Counted from the stretch's first letter, positions 53,522-64,000 are shown. The stretch: 64,000 bases of DNA from Aradus depressus (GCA_963662175.1 OY759215.1:58545213-58609212); one strand, 5' to 3'. Notes: generated from the sequence alone by a model not told the origin. Translations and numbers: made by a program.

Positions 53522-54531
53522 TAGGGGTCTATCGATACCACAAAGTATCGATACTTTTACTCAAGAGTAGTATCGAATAAAACTTTCGATACTAACCAAG
53601 TATCGAATAATAAGTATCGATACCTACTCGAATCGATTGAATCGAGTAGTTCGTTATAATTAATTTTAAAAAGTCTATAAATAAACATAAATTTAAATAA
53701 AAATCGTTGCATCGAGTATTTCGTTATAATTAATTTTAAACCATGTATAATATATATATATATACCTATATAATAATAATAAAAAACACAATACAATTTG
53801 AAAGATATAGGTAAATGAGATATTGTAGTGGGCATAAGAAACAAATAAATCAAATCGAATAAGATAAAATTATATTATTAAAAACATATTGAATGTAATA
53901 AAAAAAACCTTATAAAATAAACATACAATTTATTTTTACTAAGGATATAAAACTACTGGAGACTATTCGTATTTCGACAATATTTCACTATTTTAAAACA
54001 CTTTTTGCAAGTCGCTCAGATCGAAACGTCCTTAGTATAATAAATCCACACTTTCGCCACAGGACGCGTCATTTGACAAAAAGGAATGTAAAAATTAAAT
54101 AAAATAATGAAATCGTAATCATGTTCACGGTTCTCTTCAAAATTAAACAAACGTATACCTTCATAAACGATAATCCATTTAATGTAAATAAGGTAAGAAA
54201 TAAGGACGCGTCATGCAGACTGCGTGATCAAATCACACATGAGGTTATCACTATCGATATATACGAATATCATTTGTCCGTGGAACGGAATTTGAGTTCA
54301 GTATTTTACTGCAACAACAAATAATAAATTTGTAAGAAATTAAACGGTGAACGATTTTGACGAATTGAAAAATTTATATAATTTAATTGTTGAAATTCGA
54401 AACGAGTACTTTGAATCGATACAAGTAAAATCTATTCGATACCTACTTGGTATCGAAAGAAAAGTATCGATACCAAAAGTACTTGTATCTGATAAAAATA
54501 TCGATACTTTACTTGTATCGATAGATCCCTA
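53522..54531. mobile_element. hAT-type non-autonomous element (MITE), 1,010 bp
   Basis: Ends are TAGGGGTCTATCGATAC and the inverted TAGGGATCTATCGATAC. The 8-bp target ATTACCAG is duplicated at 53514-53521 and 54532-54539. An 8-bp duplication with TAGGG-like ends is the hAT signature. Removing the element joins the SINE exactly. Both ends are studded with TATCGATA or TATCGAA motifs (about six per end), probable transposase sites. The interior is AT-rich with no transposase. Confidence 0.92.
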
Positions 54532-54777
54532 ATTACCAGAGCGCTCTTTCGTCACTCTGGTGGACATGAGCCCGACTCTACTGTGGGAGTCCTAAATTTT
54601 TATTCACCTATGGCAGGGTTCTTTAACGAGTACCTGACATCATACATGCTCGGGACCATCGCTTAACTTCCCATCCGAAGGACGGCGTGCTTAAGTTTAT
54701 TTTACCTCCCAGATAAAATAAACTAAGGGCCTCGGCCGGGTTTCGAACCCACGATCTTGAGCTCAGAAGGCTGACCA
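54532..54777 (-). repeat. SINE, last piece (after LINE and hAT insertions)
   Basis: Continues the SINE: ACCAGAGCGCTCTTTCGTCA, AACGAGTACCTGACATC, CCATCCGAAGGACGGCGTGC, and box B as GGGTTTCGAACCC. It stops in the head (GAGCTCAGAAGG) where a LINE fragment begins. Together with 47659-47714 and 53505-53521 it makes one SINE. Confidence 0.88.
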
Positions 54778-55360
54778 ACTTGCCAAGCGAGGAACGGAAA
54801 AGGACACAGTAACACTCAGAATCGACTTGACCTTAGAAGACACCCTTTCCATCATACAACACCAGACACTAACGGAATGGCAAACCAACTATACTGACAT
54901 ATCCCAAACCAAAAGACAATACCATTACAGAGTACAGGAGACAGTAACGACAAAGCCACGGTATCACCCACACAGTAAGACACTGACGACTAAACAGGTC
55001 ATATACTTGACACGACTGAGGTCCGGACATGCCAGAACAAACAAATACTTACATCTAATTAAAATAAAACCAACCCCCAACTGTGAACACTGCGATGAGA
55101 CTGAGGACGTAGTCCACATTTTCACTAAGTGCAAAAAGTACGACAACCAGAGACAACATGAGACGCTACTATCCAACGAAAACACATTTCTTCAAACAAT
55201 AGCTAACATGAATAACATAGGAAACGTTAACAAACTCTTTAAATTTATTACCAAATCAAAAATTGAATTGTAATAAGAAGATAAATAGACCACTACATAC
55301 TCGCTCCGGCTTTATAGAACTACAATTAGTCTTACGGCAAAATAAAATAATAAAAAAAAA
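54778..55360 (+). pseudogene. 3' fragment of another RNase H-type LINE ORF2
   Basis: Opens with DQLAKRGTEKDTVTLRID, the end of RNase H (usual NE-AD-LAK-G), and runs open to 55273. It contains YLTRLRSGHARTNKYLHLIK and CEHCDETEDVVHIFTKCKKY, the C-terminal Cys/His finger of I-like LINEs. A short 3' UTR and an A-rich end (AAAATAAAATAATAAAAAAA) follow. It starts exactly at the SINE border, so one element interrupts the other or the LINE was 5' truncated here. Different family from the LINE at 47715-53504. Confidence 0.85.
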
Positions 55361-56564
55361 AAACTTTTAATTAACAAAAAAGGATTTGTTTAACCCTATT
55401 CGATATATGTACATGAAAACCTATAAAATATGAGTCGAATACAAAAATTAGATTTTGTCTAGATTGGGGCCATCAACATACATAATATATGTAAATGACT
55501 TTTTTGTACCTTTTACAGTTCAGGAGCTAGAGGGCTGCGACAGACAGATTAGTGAGAACAATAGGGCCCTTAGCGTACGGAACCCTAATATGTAATAGGA
55601 CTTCTAAAATGCAATACAACGTTTGACAAAATTCAAAGTGATAAAAATCAGTAAAATCACGAAATCTTGTAGTTATATGTATTCAAATAAATAAAGTTAT
55701 ATGTATTACATTAGGTATCTCTCCATATGTGACTTTTACAAAAACCTACATTAAAAGTAGGAAAAATAACGAAGAAAATATGAAGGACCACTAAGTTAAT
55801 AAGTTGAAGGAGCTTAAAACAATCGATATAGGTATGTTGTTTCATAGAAAAAAATGTTGCATGAAACTAGGAATGTCGAGCTTTACCGTTTCTAGAGGAC
55901 AGTCCATAAATAACGTAGCGTAATTTTCAAACAAATTTGACCCTCACTCCCTCTTCAGACGGCCCCCCCTTGCATAAGCCCCTATAATATACAATATTAT
56001 AATAGTTATTTATTGATAATATTAATAGTAAATACTCTTTGAACTTGTTCTTATCTTATCTCTTCAATTAATTCATGAATGAATTTTCATACATCGAGTA
56101 TTTGCTTTAGTCCTTTATAACAGAACGGAGTGTATTATCAGGGTCACATTGGTTACCTAACCTACTGGAACACTGAAATTGTTGTAGCACTGTTATCCTT
56201 ATGTCAACAAGGGTTTTTTTATTTGTTATTTTTGTTTTCTAATTGCTATTTATGAAGTTATGGGTGCATAATTTGTCTTTTGTCCTGTACTATTTACTCA
56301 ATTGATCTTTTGATATATTTTTAAATTTTAAATAGGAATTTCAAAAGACACTTCTCTGCCAAGTTCTTACGATAAGATTATCGAATGTTGATTTATTATG
56401 AAGATATTCTCAACAGAATTGTTGTCTTTCCTCATTTTAATTATTTTTGTCTTGTTTCGGAGTTGAGTTTTAATATTGATTGTTAATTTCATGATTTTTC
56501 GACGGAGTTAATGTTTCAACTTTTTTTTTTCTTTCGTACTTTATTTTTCTAATTGCATTTAATA
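55361..56564. other. Upstream region of the CRAL-TRIO gene, no other gene seen
   Basis: AT-rich. The 5' UTR and promoter of the CRAL-TRIO gene should lie here or in an upstream exon; no TATA box was convincing. GTACGGAACCCTAA near 55575 resembles a common insect repeat end, not pursued. Confidence 0.4.
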
Positions 56565-59042
56565 ATGGCTGGTTACGCACCAGATTTGGATTTGTACGGA
56601 TATACGTCCAGACGGAGTCTTTACGATTTTGGGGAAGCCAGAACTACTACACCCATTACACCGAGTAAAACAGATGCATTGAAAAGGCTCAAAGACCTTA
56701 TTAATTCTCGTCCTAGTAGCCGTACGTTGATATTTTTTTAATGGTTCAATTTAAGAACGTGTAATGTGAGTAAACATTATTATTACATACATTTTTTTTT
56801 TAGTTATTAAGGACACAGATGATGATTTTCTACTGAGATTTCTCTATGCTCGGAAAATGAATGTTGAAGAGAGCTATACTTTACTTTGCAATTATTACTC
56901 GTATCGAGAAAGGAATAGAGACATATTTGAGAATCTTACTGTAGAGGATCCATTGATTAAACAAGCTCTTTATGATGGTTTTCCTGGTGTTTTATCTGAA
57001 AAGGACAGGTAACTTTTTTAGCCGTTCTTATGCAACCTAATTTAACCCTAAGTTTGTGTTGTGCTTAGTTTTTAGTGAAACATGGACACTCAAGTTCAAA
57101 AACTTACCATTCATGACTCAAGTTCAGAGTTCCTGGGAATAACAACCGAAGTGTATATTATTTTGATATTATGGTTGCATTAAAAATATTTTTTTCTCAA
57201 TCGTTCAGTATTTCAAAACACACTATAAAGATATCAATGATTGATTTTCTGACTAAACGGAGGAGTGTAAACCTTTAAACTGCAATTATAATTTTGTGAA
57301 TGAACTTGTGTGTACATGAGTTCTTCTAGTAAGCCATAGATACGTATATTTCACTATGACTTATATCCATGTCCCTAGAAATTCAATATAATGTTTTAAG
57401 TTTTTCTCAGGAAAGGAAGATGTGTCTTAATATTTTTTTGCAACAACTGGGAGCAATCAAATTACCCTTTGGAGGTGGTGTATCGATCAATATTATTAAC
57501 TTTGGAATCTCTTATTCAAGATGTTGAACATCAAATAAATGGGTTTGTGATTATTGTCGACTGGACCGATGTTTCTTTCAGTCAGGTATGAGAGCTTGTT
57601 TATTTATTAGTTTATGACACTAATGACGGATTGGCCTAGCTAACGTATGATTTTTTTTTTAAACTTGCTTTTCGTTGTACATAGTGGGAAATTGCAAAGT
57701 ACAAAGTGTAGTTTAGATAGATACATACTTTGGAGAGGGGATGGAATGTGTACCATAACTTTGTACATTTAACTCCATGTTAGTCCAACTGAGGATCTCT
57801 GCAATCCGTCCCAAAACGAATTACCTAAACTGAGTTGAAACTAACTCATTTTCATTTGAAATATGAATTTTATGATTATAGTATTGCCTGTCATCCATTC
57901 TATCATCCAACCGCAACCAGCATTTGGTATTTTCATTCATAAAATGCCTACTTACGAACTGATTTGTAATAATAGCATTTTTCAAAATTCCCTGTGCATT
58001 GCCAGCTTTTTATGACTCCAGACTTTGAAATTAATTTTTTTTATAATACAATCAGAATTATGCATCTATTGGCAACAAGGCAATATCCTCAACTTGACAT
58101 TTTGAGTTTTTTTTTCAAATTTTGTAATTTCAAACATTTGATTTCTAAATTCTCTCCGTAATAACGATAAACTGGAGCACGGCCAATTTCTAAATGTTTT
58201 TTATTGTAATGTTTTTTTCTGATTCTTCGGACGCATTAATTTTTGCTAAGCTTCAACGACGTGTTATCTTCAAGTCATGAGCTTAATTTCAGTAATATTA
58301 TTATTGAAAAATGTTCACCATTGATTTAAAGAATTGATGGAGAAATGCTGAAGAAATTGAAAAGGCTGTATAAATGTTAGCAGAAGTTTGAAAAATGAAA
58401 TGTGATCAACAATATTTGGATGAGATGCGAGCTGTGGTCCTTGAAATTGAATTGAAATTTTCCTTGAATTTTTTCCTTAAAATTTATTTGAAGAACTTGT
58501 GTACACATATACATTTTTGTTGTACAGGTGACCTCTATAAGTGTGCGGACACTCCGGCTGATGGTAGAAGGTCTGCAGGACTGCTTCCCAGCCAGGTTCA
58601 AGGGTGTTCACTTCCTCAATCAGCCCTGGTACATCGAGAGGCTCCTGGCCATCATCAAGACATTCCTCAAGGAGAAAACTAGTAAAAAGGTAACGTGGCA
58701 TTTATCACATCTTTACTACTTTATGTATCACATGTATTGTCCTACTAATAGTCTAATTTACTGGATTTAATAATGGGTGTGGAGTCGATTTCCTGCAGCC
58801 AGACGACTCATTGCCTGGTTACCAAGATGTTTCTTCTTAATGTCTAAATTCACAAAGGATTCTTCATATATTTATTCAATAACTTGAGAGATACAGTTTT
58901 TATTGTTGTTCTAGATTTTCGTGCATGGTAACAACCTGAGCTCCCTGCATGGTCATGTGACCCCTAGCATCCTGCCCTCCGAGTTGGGAGGTGAAGGGCC
59001 CCCATTTTCACCTACTCCTTGGGCCCATGCACTCACCACTGG
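56565..59042 (+). CDS. CRAL-TRIO (clavesin / alpha-tocopherol-transfer-like) lipid-binding protein, five exons, 3' end missing
   Basis: Exons 56565-56721, 56804-57008, 57411-57585, 58528-58689, 58915-59042; GT-AG borders, phases 1,2,0,0,2; 275 codons so far. Such proteins carry a hydrophobic ligand (retinoid, tocopherol or phosphoinositide) in the cytosol or on endosomes. Residues ~54-95 (DTDDDFLLRFLYARKMNVEE) are the CRAL_TRIO_N helices. The lipid-binding domain runs ~105-275: YDGFPGVLSEKDRKGR, GFVIIVDWTDVSFSQ, LQDCFPARFKGVHFLNQPWY, FLKEKTSKK then IFVHGNNLSSLHGHV, and ILPSELGG. FKG-HF-NQPWY and HGNNL-SLH are diagnostic. A stop just upstream supports ATG 56565. The last exon is not found, and a LINE follows downstream. 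The exact orthologue is not fixed. Confidence 0.92.
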
Positions 59043-59651
59043 GTAAGATTTCGCCAACTAACCCACTTAATATAGGATTATACTACGAAAAGTCAGTACA
59101 AGTTTTACCTATGTATTCAACCTTACACATAATTTTCTAAAATATCAGACAAGTTTATTGAGTGATTACGCGTGCTCATGGGACTCTAAGGCCCAAGGAA
59201 AAAGTTATAGATTAAGAGAATTTTCAACAGGAAAGTCGACAGCTTTCATCTTTTAGAACGAAATTTTGCATGGCAAAAAATAGGATTTTCCAGATTTTGT
59301 TGAACAATGAAATGAACAGTAAGGGTTTGAATATTAAGGTTCCACAATGGATCTTGCCTCGGGCCCATTCTAGGTCAACAATGAATACATGGCATGACAT
59401 ACTGATAACAATAAATGATTCAGTTAGTAAATATTTTCACCAGGTACTTTATAAAAAATCAGAAGAATGTGAGAGGTCAACGTGTCAACATTGGTTGTTT
59501 GACCCATCGGTTTTCTGTAGGACACTCAATTTGAAAAATAGTGGACTTAGTGTCTTTCCCATAGCAACCTGATGTTATCTGTTTACACCTCTATTCAATA
59601 TTTCAATCTCAACTGTACAGATAAGTAACTGGTATCGTTACTTCAAGTTTT
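59043..59651. other. Likely intron of the CRAL-TRIO gene, no exon found
   Basis: Begins with a good donor (GTAAG) after exon 5. The open frame at 59270-59572 does not resemble a CRAL-TRIO tail. Confidence 0.5.
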
Positions 59652-60533
59652 AGATTTTTTTAACTTTTTACAAAAGACAGCAGAAGCTGTAGCACTTCCT
59701 TAAGAAGCTTTGTTCAAATAAAACTATATAAAAAACAATGTTGCACAACTTTTAATAGCTGCATGTCATATTAAACAAATGTCAGTTGTGAAATATACAG
59801 ATTTTTTTAACTTTTTACAAAAGACAGCAGAAGCTGTAGCACTTCCTTAAGAAGCTTTGTTCAAATAAAACTATATAAAAAACAATGTTGCACAACTTTT
59901 AATAGCTGCATGTCATATTAAACAAATGTCAGTTGTGAAATATACAGATTTTTTTAACTTTTTACAAAAGACAGCAGAAGCTGTAGCACTTCCTTAAGAA
60001 GCTTTGTTCAAATAAAACTATATAAAAAACAATGTTGCACAACTTTTAATAGCTTCATGTCATATTAAACAAATGTCAGTTGTGAAATATACAGATTTTT
60101 TTAACTTTTTACAAAAGACAGCAGAAGCTGTAGCACTTCCTTAAGAAGCTTTGTTCAAATAAAACTATATAAAAAACAATGTTGCACAACTTTTAATAGC
60201 TTCATGTCATATTAAACAAATGTCAGTTGTGAAATATACAGATTTTTTTAACTTTTTACAAAAGACAGCAGAAGCTGTAGCACTTCCTTAAGAAGCTTTG
60301 TTCAAATAAAACTATATAAAAAACAATGTTGCACAACTTTTAATAGCTTCATGTCATATTAAACAAATGTCAGTTGTGAAATATACAGATTTTTTTAACT
60401 TTTTACAAAAGACAGCAGAAGCTGTAGCACTTCCTTAAGAAGCTTTGTTCAAATAAAACTATATAAAAAACAATGTTGCACAACTTTTAATAGCTGCATG
60501 TCATATTAAACAAATGTCAGTTGTGAAATATAC
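59652..60533 (+). repeat. 147-bp tandem array, six near-identical copies
   Basis: Units start at 59652, 59799, 59946, 60093, 60240 and 60387, exactly 147 bp apart. Each has AGATTTTTTTAACTTTTTAC, AGAAGCTGTAGCACTTCC and CAATGTTGCACAACTTTTAA. The only clear variant is AGCTGCATG in copies 1, 2 and 6 versus AGCTTCATG in 3-5. A seventh unit breaks off after AGATTTT. The near-perfect identity points to recent amplification. Confidence 0.97.
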
Positions 60534-61071
60534 AGATTTTACCTCAGAAATGTGCTTGTTATTTGCAGATTGACAAAGCTGATTAATTGTTATTTTTTTC
60601 CATATTCTTCATACTATTTTATTCAAGTGTTTCGTTGCACAAACTGTCCGTCTCAGCAGTTTATCTGTGAAAAAGTCTACAAATTTGGCTTGTAGGTAGA
60701 TGAAATTGACCCGCGTCGAGGTGAGCTACAAACTTATTTATTTTTATAATTTTGCTGACCCCCTTGAGTGGGTAAGCAATCAAACAGCTTCAACTGTAGA
60801 TTTCGACACTATCCAGGGCTACCTTCCCTGGGAGTCTTTGATTTACAGCTGTTGCTATCATAGAGTGAACATTACTATTTAAGGTTAACTTTTGAGATTT
60901 TAGTTTTTATGTTTTTCTTTTGCATTTTAATTATTCTTTTTCAGTTTATTAACGTTTATTTATAAGTAGTGTTATCAGTTTTATTGTTTTTTCATTAAAT
61001 ATTACCCGGACTATTGTTGCTGCCCCGCGGGTTCCCAAAGGAACTTGAAGACGGAAGGTAAGCCAGCCAAT
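60534..61071 (+). other. 5' region of the second Jockey-type LINE
   Basis: No host gene seen. The part next to ORF1 (CCCCGCGGGTTCCCAAAGG) is probably LINE 5' UTR. The element's exact start is unknown because the 3' end and target duplication lie outside the window. Confidence 0.45.
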
Positions 61072-62256
61072 ATGACCACTCCTCAACCATCACCCAGCCC
61101 CGCACCCACTCGAGCCCACGGAAAATCGAAACCATCCTCATCCCATTCACCACCCATACCTGAAAATTTTTTCAAAAGTCACGAGAGCATTGTCATTCCA
61201 AATTTCATCACTCCCAATCCATTTCAGCCTCTCACCAAATTCGTAATAGACAATAAGGATACAAATAATACTCAAAAAATGGATGAGGAGCCCACAGTGG
61301 AAAAAATATTAAAAAAGCCCCCGAAAATTTATACGCGTAACCTGAATGACATCAGAAGACTAAAAGAAGACCTAGTAGCACTCATTGGGAAGGACGCATT
61401 CACACTGGAAACAAAGGCTGAGAAAACATCCATAGCGACCAATAGTTCCGATGGTTACCGGAAAACTATAAAATATCTACAAATGCGAGACGCCGACTTT
61501 CATACTTATCAGCTTCAAACTGAAAAGTCATTTCGGGTCGTTCTGAAACAACTACACCCAACTACCGACGTCGACGAAATTAAAGAGGACCTTATGAAAC
61601 AAGGCTACTGTGTTAGGAGCGTCACTAATGCTCTTAATAGGAAAACTAAAAATCCACTTCCCCTATTTTTTGTGGATTTAGATCCTAGGGAAAATAATAA
61701 GAACATTTTCAAGTTACAATTTCTGGCTTGCCAGAAAATAACGGTAGAAGAGCCACGACAGCGAGGAGACATTCCTCAATGTCACCGCTGCCAGGAGCTC
61801 CTTCACACAAGGGGTTACTGCAACCATCCACCCAAGTGCGTAAAATGTGGTCAGAACCATTTTACAAAGGACTGCCAGAAAACGAGAGACACACCAGCGA
61901 CTTGCGCCCTCTGTGGAGGCCCGCACCCAGCCAGCTACCGCGGCTGCGTGGTTTACCAACAGCTGAAAAACAGGAGAAGCAGCCAGGAAGAAGCCGTCCG
62001 AAGGCCGCCACCAATCAGCCAGACTGACTACCCAGCCACGATGCCAGCCGCCCCTACTGCTGGGGTCCGGCCGGAGAGGAGCTACAGAGATGCGGCCTCC
62101 TCGGAGACGGTCCCCCCTCCCATGCCTGCTTCAGGTAGTATCGACATCGCCAACACGCTCACCTCATTTCTCACTGATTTCAAATCTGTCATCACACCCC
62201 TCATCACCCTCCTCACAACACTTGTTTCAGAGCTCATTCCAAAACTATCAAAATGA
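61072..62256 (+). CDS. Second Jockey LINE ORF1, gag-like protein with three zinc knuckles, 394 aa
   Basis: The frame is open from 61045, but the first ATG is 61072 (MTTPQPSPSPAPT). Residues ~1-60 are Pro/Ser-rich. Residues ~90-220 carry FHTYQLQTEKSFRVVLKQLH and PLFFVDLDPRENNKNIF, matching ORF1 of the first Jockey element. Knuckles at ~230-290: CHRCQELLHTRGYC (the usual Gly before His is Leu), CVKCGQNHFTKDC and CALCGGPHPASYRGC. It ends with a hydrophobic segment (FKSVITPLITLLTTLVSEL) as in the first element. The role should be RNA binding in the LINE RNP. The stop overlaps the ORF2 start (ATGA, 4 nt). Confidence 0.93.
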   Translation: MTTPQPSPSPAPTRAHGKSKPSSSHSPPIPENFFKSHESIVIPNFITPNPFQPLTKFVIDNKDTNNTQKMDEEPTVEKILKKPPKIYTRNLNDIRRLKEDLVALIGKDAFTLETKAEKTSIATNSSDGYRKTIKYLQMRDADFHTYQLQTEKSFRVVLKQLHPTTDVDEIKEDLMKQGYCVRSVTNALNRKTKNPLPLFFVDLDPRENNKNIFKLQFLACQKITVEEPRQRGDIPQCHRCQELLHTRGYCNHPPKCVKCGQNHFTKDCQKTRDTPATCALCGGPHPASYRGCVVYQQLKNRRSSQEEAVRRPPPISQTDYPATMPAAPTAGVRPERSYRDAASSETVPPPMPASGSIDIANTLTSFLTDFKSVITPLITLLTTLVSELIPKLSK

Positions 62257-64000
62257 TTCACACAACACACACAAACAACAAGCTAACACTCCTACTATGG
62301 AATGCCAATGGGCTGATCTCCCATAAAAACGAACTGGAAATACTTCTAAATGACAAACGAACTGACATAGCACTAATTACTGAGACACACTTAACTTCCA
62401 AACTACACTTTCACATCACGGACTACGTAACATACAGAACAGACCATCCTGACGGAACAGCACATGGCGGCAGTCTCATCCTCATACATAACAGCATCCA
62501 GCACACCGTCATACCACAAACACCTACCATGTCACTTCAATACACAGCCGTCTCTATTAATTGCAACTCCAACCCATTAACCATCTGTTCAGCTTACAGC
62601 CCACCCAACAAAGCACTGACACAACACGACATGACCACATTCCTCCATGGCCTGGGTCCACGATTCATAGCTGGTGGCGATCTGAACGCCAAACATGTGC
62701 ATTTTGGGTGTCGCACGACCAACACTAGAGGACGGCGACTACTTGGACTACTAAATTCTTCCAGTTACGACATCATAGCCCCAAGACAACCCACTTATTG
62801 GCCCACATCCATCGCTAAATCCCCTGACTTACTCGACTATTTTATTACATCCCATATAAACGCATCTCATACTTACGTGACTGCCTTAGACGACTTATCA
62901 TCAGACCACTCCCCAGTTTTACTTGAACTAGCCTCCAAACCCCTGGCCCGGCCTCAGAGGCCATCATTAATAACAGGACCAATAAACTGGGACTGTTTCA
63001 GAGAAGAACTGGACGACAAAATAAACTTAAACAATACCATACGGACACAAGACGAACTTGACGACGCAGCAGGTAACTTCACATTGTGGATTCAAGAAGC
63101 TGTGACAAAATCGTGCCGACCACCCAGACCAAGACGCTCACACAACAACATATCCCTCCCACCACACATCCTGCAGATAATAAGAGAGAAAAGAGCGGCC
63201 AGGTCTCGATGGCAAAGATCGAGGTACCCTTCCGACAGACAGACATACAATCAACTCCGGCGAACCCTCTCTACAGAACTTTCCAACCTGAAACAAGACA
63301 GACATGAGACATATATCTCGACTCTGGCGGCTCGAGATAACTCACTTTGGACAGCGACGAAACGGCTTCTTGGCAATGCACGGGTATCACACCCCCTTCG
63401 GCGGAATGATGGGGCCTGGACTAGGTCAGACCAGGAGAAGGCAGACCTCTACGCTGATTATCTTTCCAAAGTATTCACTCCCCACGAGGACATAGGAGAC
63501 GACCAACATACAGACCAAGTACTGACAGCACTTACTACCCCCCTCCAACTAACTCTCCCCCCAAAGGCATTCAGTCCTAATGAAGTTGAACTGACAATTA
63601 AAAAACTCCCCTTACGGAAATCTCCAGGTCATGATCTGATAACCGCTGAGATACTACGACAGCTACCGAGAAAAGGACTAATTTACTTGACGAATTTATA
63701 CAACACAGTACTACGACTATGTTACTATCCCCTTGTCTGGAAGATATCAGTAGTCAGGATGATTCTTAAGCCAGGGAAAACCCCAGACCAGGCCTCGTCA
63801 TACCGTCCTATAAGCCTGCTTCCTGTGATATCCAAACCACTAGAGAGACTTCTACTGGACAGACTAACCTACATCACTGCACAAGACAACCTTCTCCCAG
63901 ACCATCAATTTGGCTTTCGACAAAGACATTCGACAATACACCAGTGCCATCGTTTGGTCGATTACATAGCCACCAGCTTTGAAAGAAAAGAGTTTTGCAC
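62253..64000 (+). CDS. Second Jockey LINE ORF2, endonuclease plus RT, 3' end beyond window
   Basis: Starts in the ATGA overlap with ORF1 and stays open for 582 codons to the window edge. Endonuclease: LLLWNANGLISHKNELE, ALITETHL (Glu), GGDLNAKHVHFGC, YDIIAPRQPTYWPTS and SDHSPVLLEL. The RT begins with LRKSPGHDLITAEIL, VRMILKPGKTPDQASSYRP and DHQFGFRQRHSTIHQCH. The catalytic YADD box would lie beyond base 64000. The first N-terminal residues (MIHTTHTNNKLT) differ from the first Jockey element, but the domain order is the same. Confidence 0.93.
   Translation, partial: MIHTTHTNNKLTLLLWNANGLISHKNELEILLNDKRTDIALITETHLTSKLHFHITDYVTYRTDHPDGTAHGGSLILIHNSIQHTVIPQTPTMSLQYTAVSINCNSNPLTICSAYSPPNKALTQHDMTTFLHGLGPRFIAGGDLNAKHVHFGCRTTNTRGRRLLGLLNSSSYDIIAPRQPTYWPTSIAKSPDLLDYFITSHINASHTYVTALDDLSSDHSPVLLELASKPLARPQRPSLITGPINWDCFREELDDKINLNNTIRTQDELDDAAGNFTLWIQEAVTKSCRPPRPRRSHNNISLPPHILQIIREKRAARSRWQRSRYPSDRQTYNQLRRTLSTELSNLKQDRHETYISTLAARDNSLWTATKRLLGNARVSHPLRRNDGAWTRSDQEKADLYADYLSKVFTPHEDIGDDQHTDQVLTALTTPLQLTLPPKAFSPNEVELTIKKLPLRKSPGHDLITAEILRQLPRKGLIYLTNLYNTVLRLCYYPLVWKISVVRMILKPGKTPDQASSYRPISLLPVISKPLERLLLDRLTYITAQDNLLPDHQFGFRQRHSTIHQCHRLVDYIATSFERKEFC

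Larger units (their letters stand above)
60640..64000 (+). mobile_element. Second Jockey-type LINE, truncated by the window edge
   Basis: ORF1 and ORF2 lie in the same arrangement as the LINE at 13137-17396, but protein identity is only moderate, so it is a separate family. The start is approximate. No frameshift or stop was seen in ORF2 up to base 64000. Confidence 0.88.

Noticed and set aside
59270..59572. 100-codon frame as last CRAL-TRIO exon
   Set aside because: Does not resemble the CRAL-TRIO C-terminus, and no acceptor gives the needed phase convincingly.
59652..60533. CRISPR-like or rDNA-type array
   Set aside because: Pure 147-bp tandem copies with no spacers and no rRNA similarity.
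60700..60882. 60-codon frame before the second Jockey LINE
   Set aside because: Sits in the presumed LINE 5' region; no similarity to LINE or host proteins.

Overview
The window is nuclear DNA of an arthropod, most likely an insect. The evidence is AT-rich DNA crowded with transposable elements, short multi-exon genes with GT-AG introns, a TATA promoter, a CRAL-TRIO gene split over several exons, tRNA-derived SINEs, Jockey- and I-type LINEs and Ty3/Gypsy LTR elements. A sap-feeding bug (Hemiptera) is only a guess. There is no sign of bacterial or organellar DNA.

Two host genes are supported. On the minus strand, 39960 to 32956, six exons join in phase into a 486-residue secreted, cysteine-rich protein. 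Its C-terminal half looks like a legumain-type (C13, caspase-fold) domain that has lost both catalytic residues. A TATA box and a GA/G-rich tract lie just upstream, and its introns hold a SINE, a MITE, a palindromic element and two dispersed repeats. On the plus strand, 56565 to 59042, five exons encode most of a clavesin-like CRAL-TRIO lipid-carrier protein. Its last exon was not found.

The rest is mainly mobile DNA, layer on layer. 1-5.6 kb: SINE pieces, a LINE tail and an 8-copy 64-bp array. 5.7-10.7 kb: a young non-autonomous LTR element (minus) with one gag-like gene, sitting inside the 3' UTR of an older LINE. 12.7-17.7 kb: an old LTR of the same family, split by an intact Jockey-type LINE (13137-17396) with a 15-bp target duplication. 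18.4-21.9 kb: copies of a dispersed repeat. 21962-24655: a young Gypsy element whose internal deletion fuses gag to the integrase C-terminus. 25.6-31.4 kb: degenerate tandem repeats, SINEs, a MITE and a 1.2-kb inverted-repeat element with a decayed coding fragment.

40.1-47.6 kb holds more of the dispersed repeat, a Jockey remnant and SINEs. At 47.66-54.78 kb a SINE has been split first by an intact 5.8-kb I-type LINE (endonuclease, RT, RNase H) and again by a 1-kb hAT-type MITE; both insertions have clear target duplications. After the CRAL-TRIO exons come six 147-bp tandem units and then a second Jockey-type LINE (ORF1 complete, ORF2 open to the window edge).

Three LINE families with intact reading frames, and LTR pairs that are almost identical, suggest recent mobility. 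No CRISPR array, rRNA or free-standing tRNA gene is visible.
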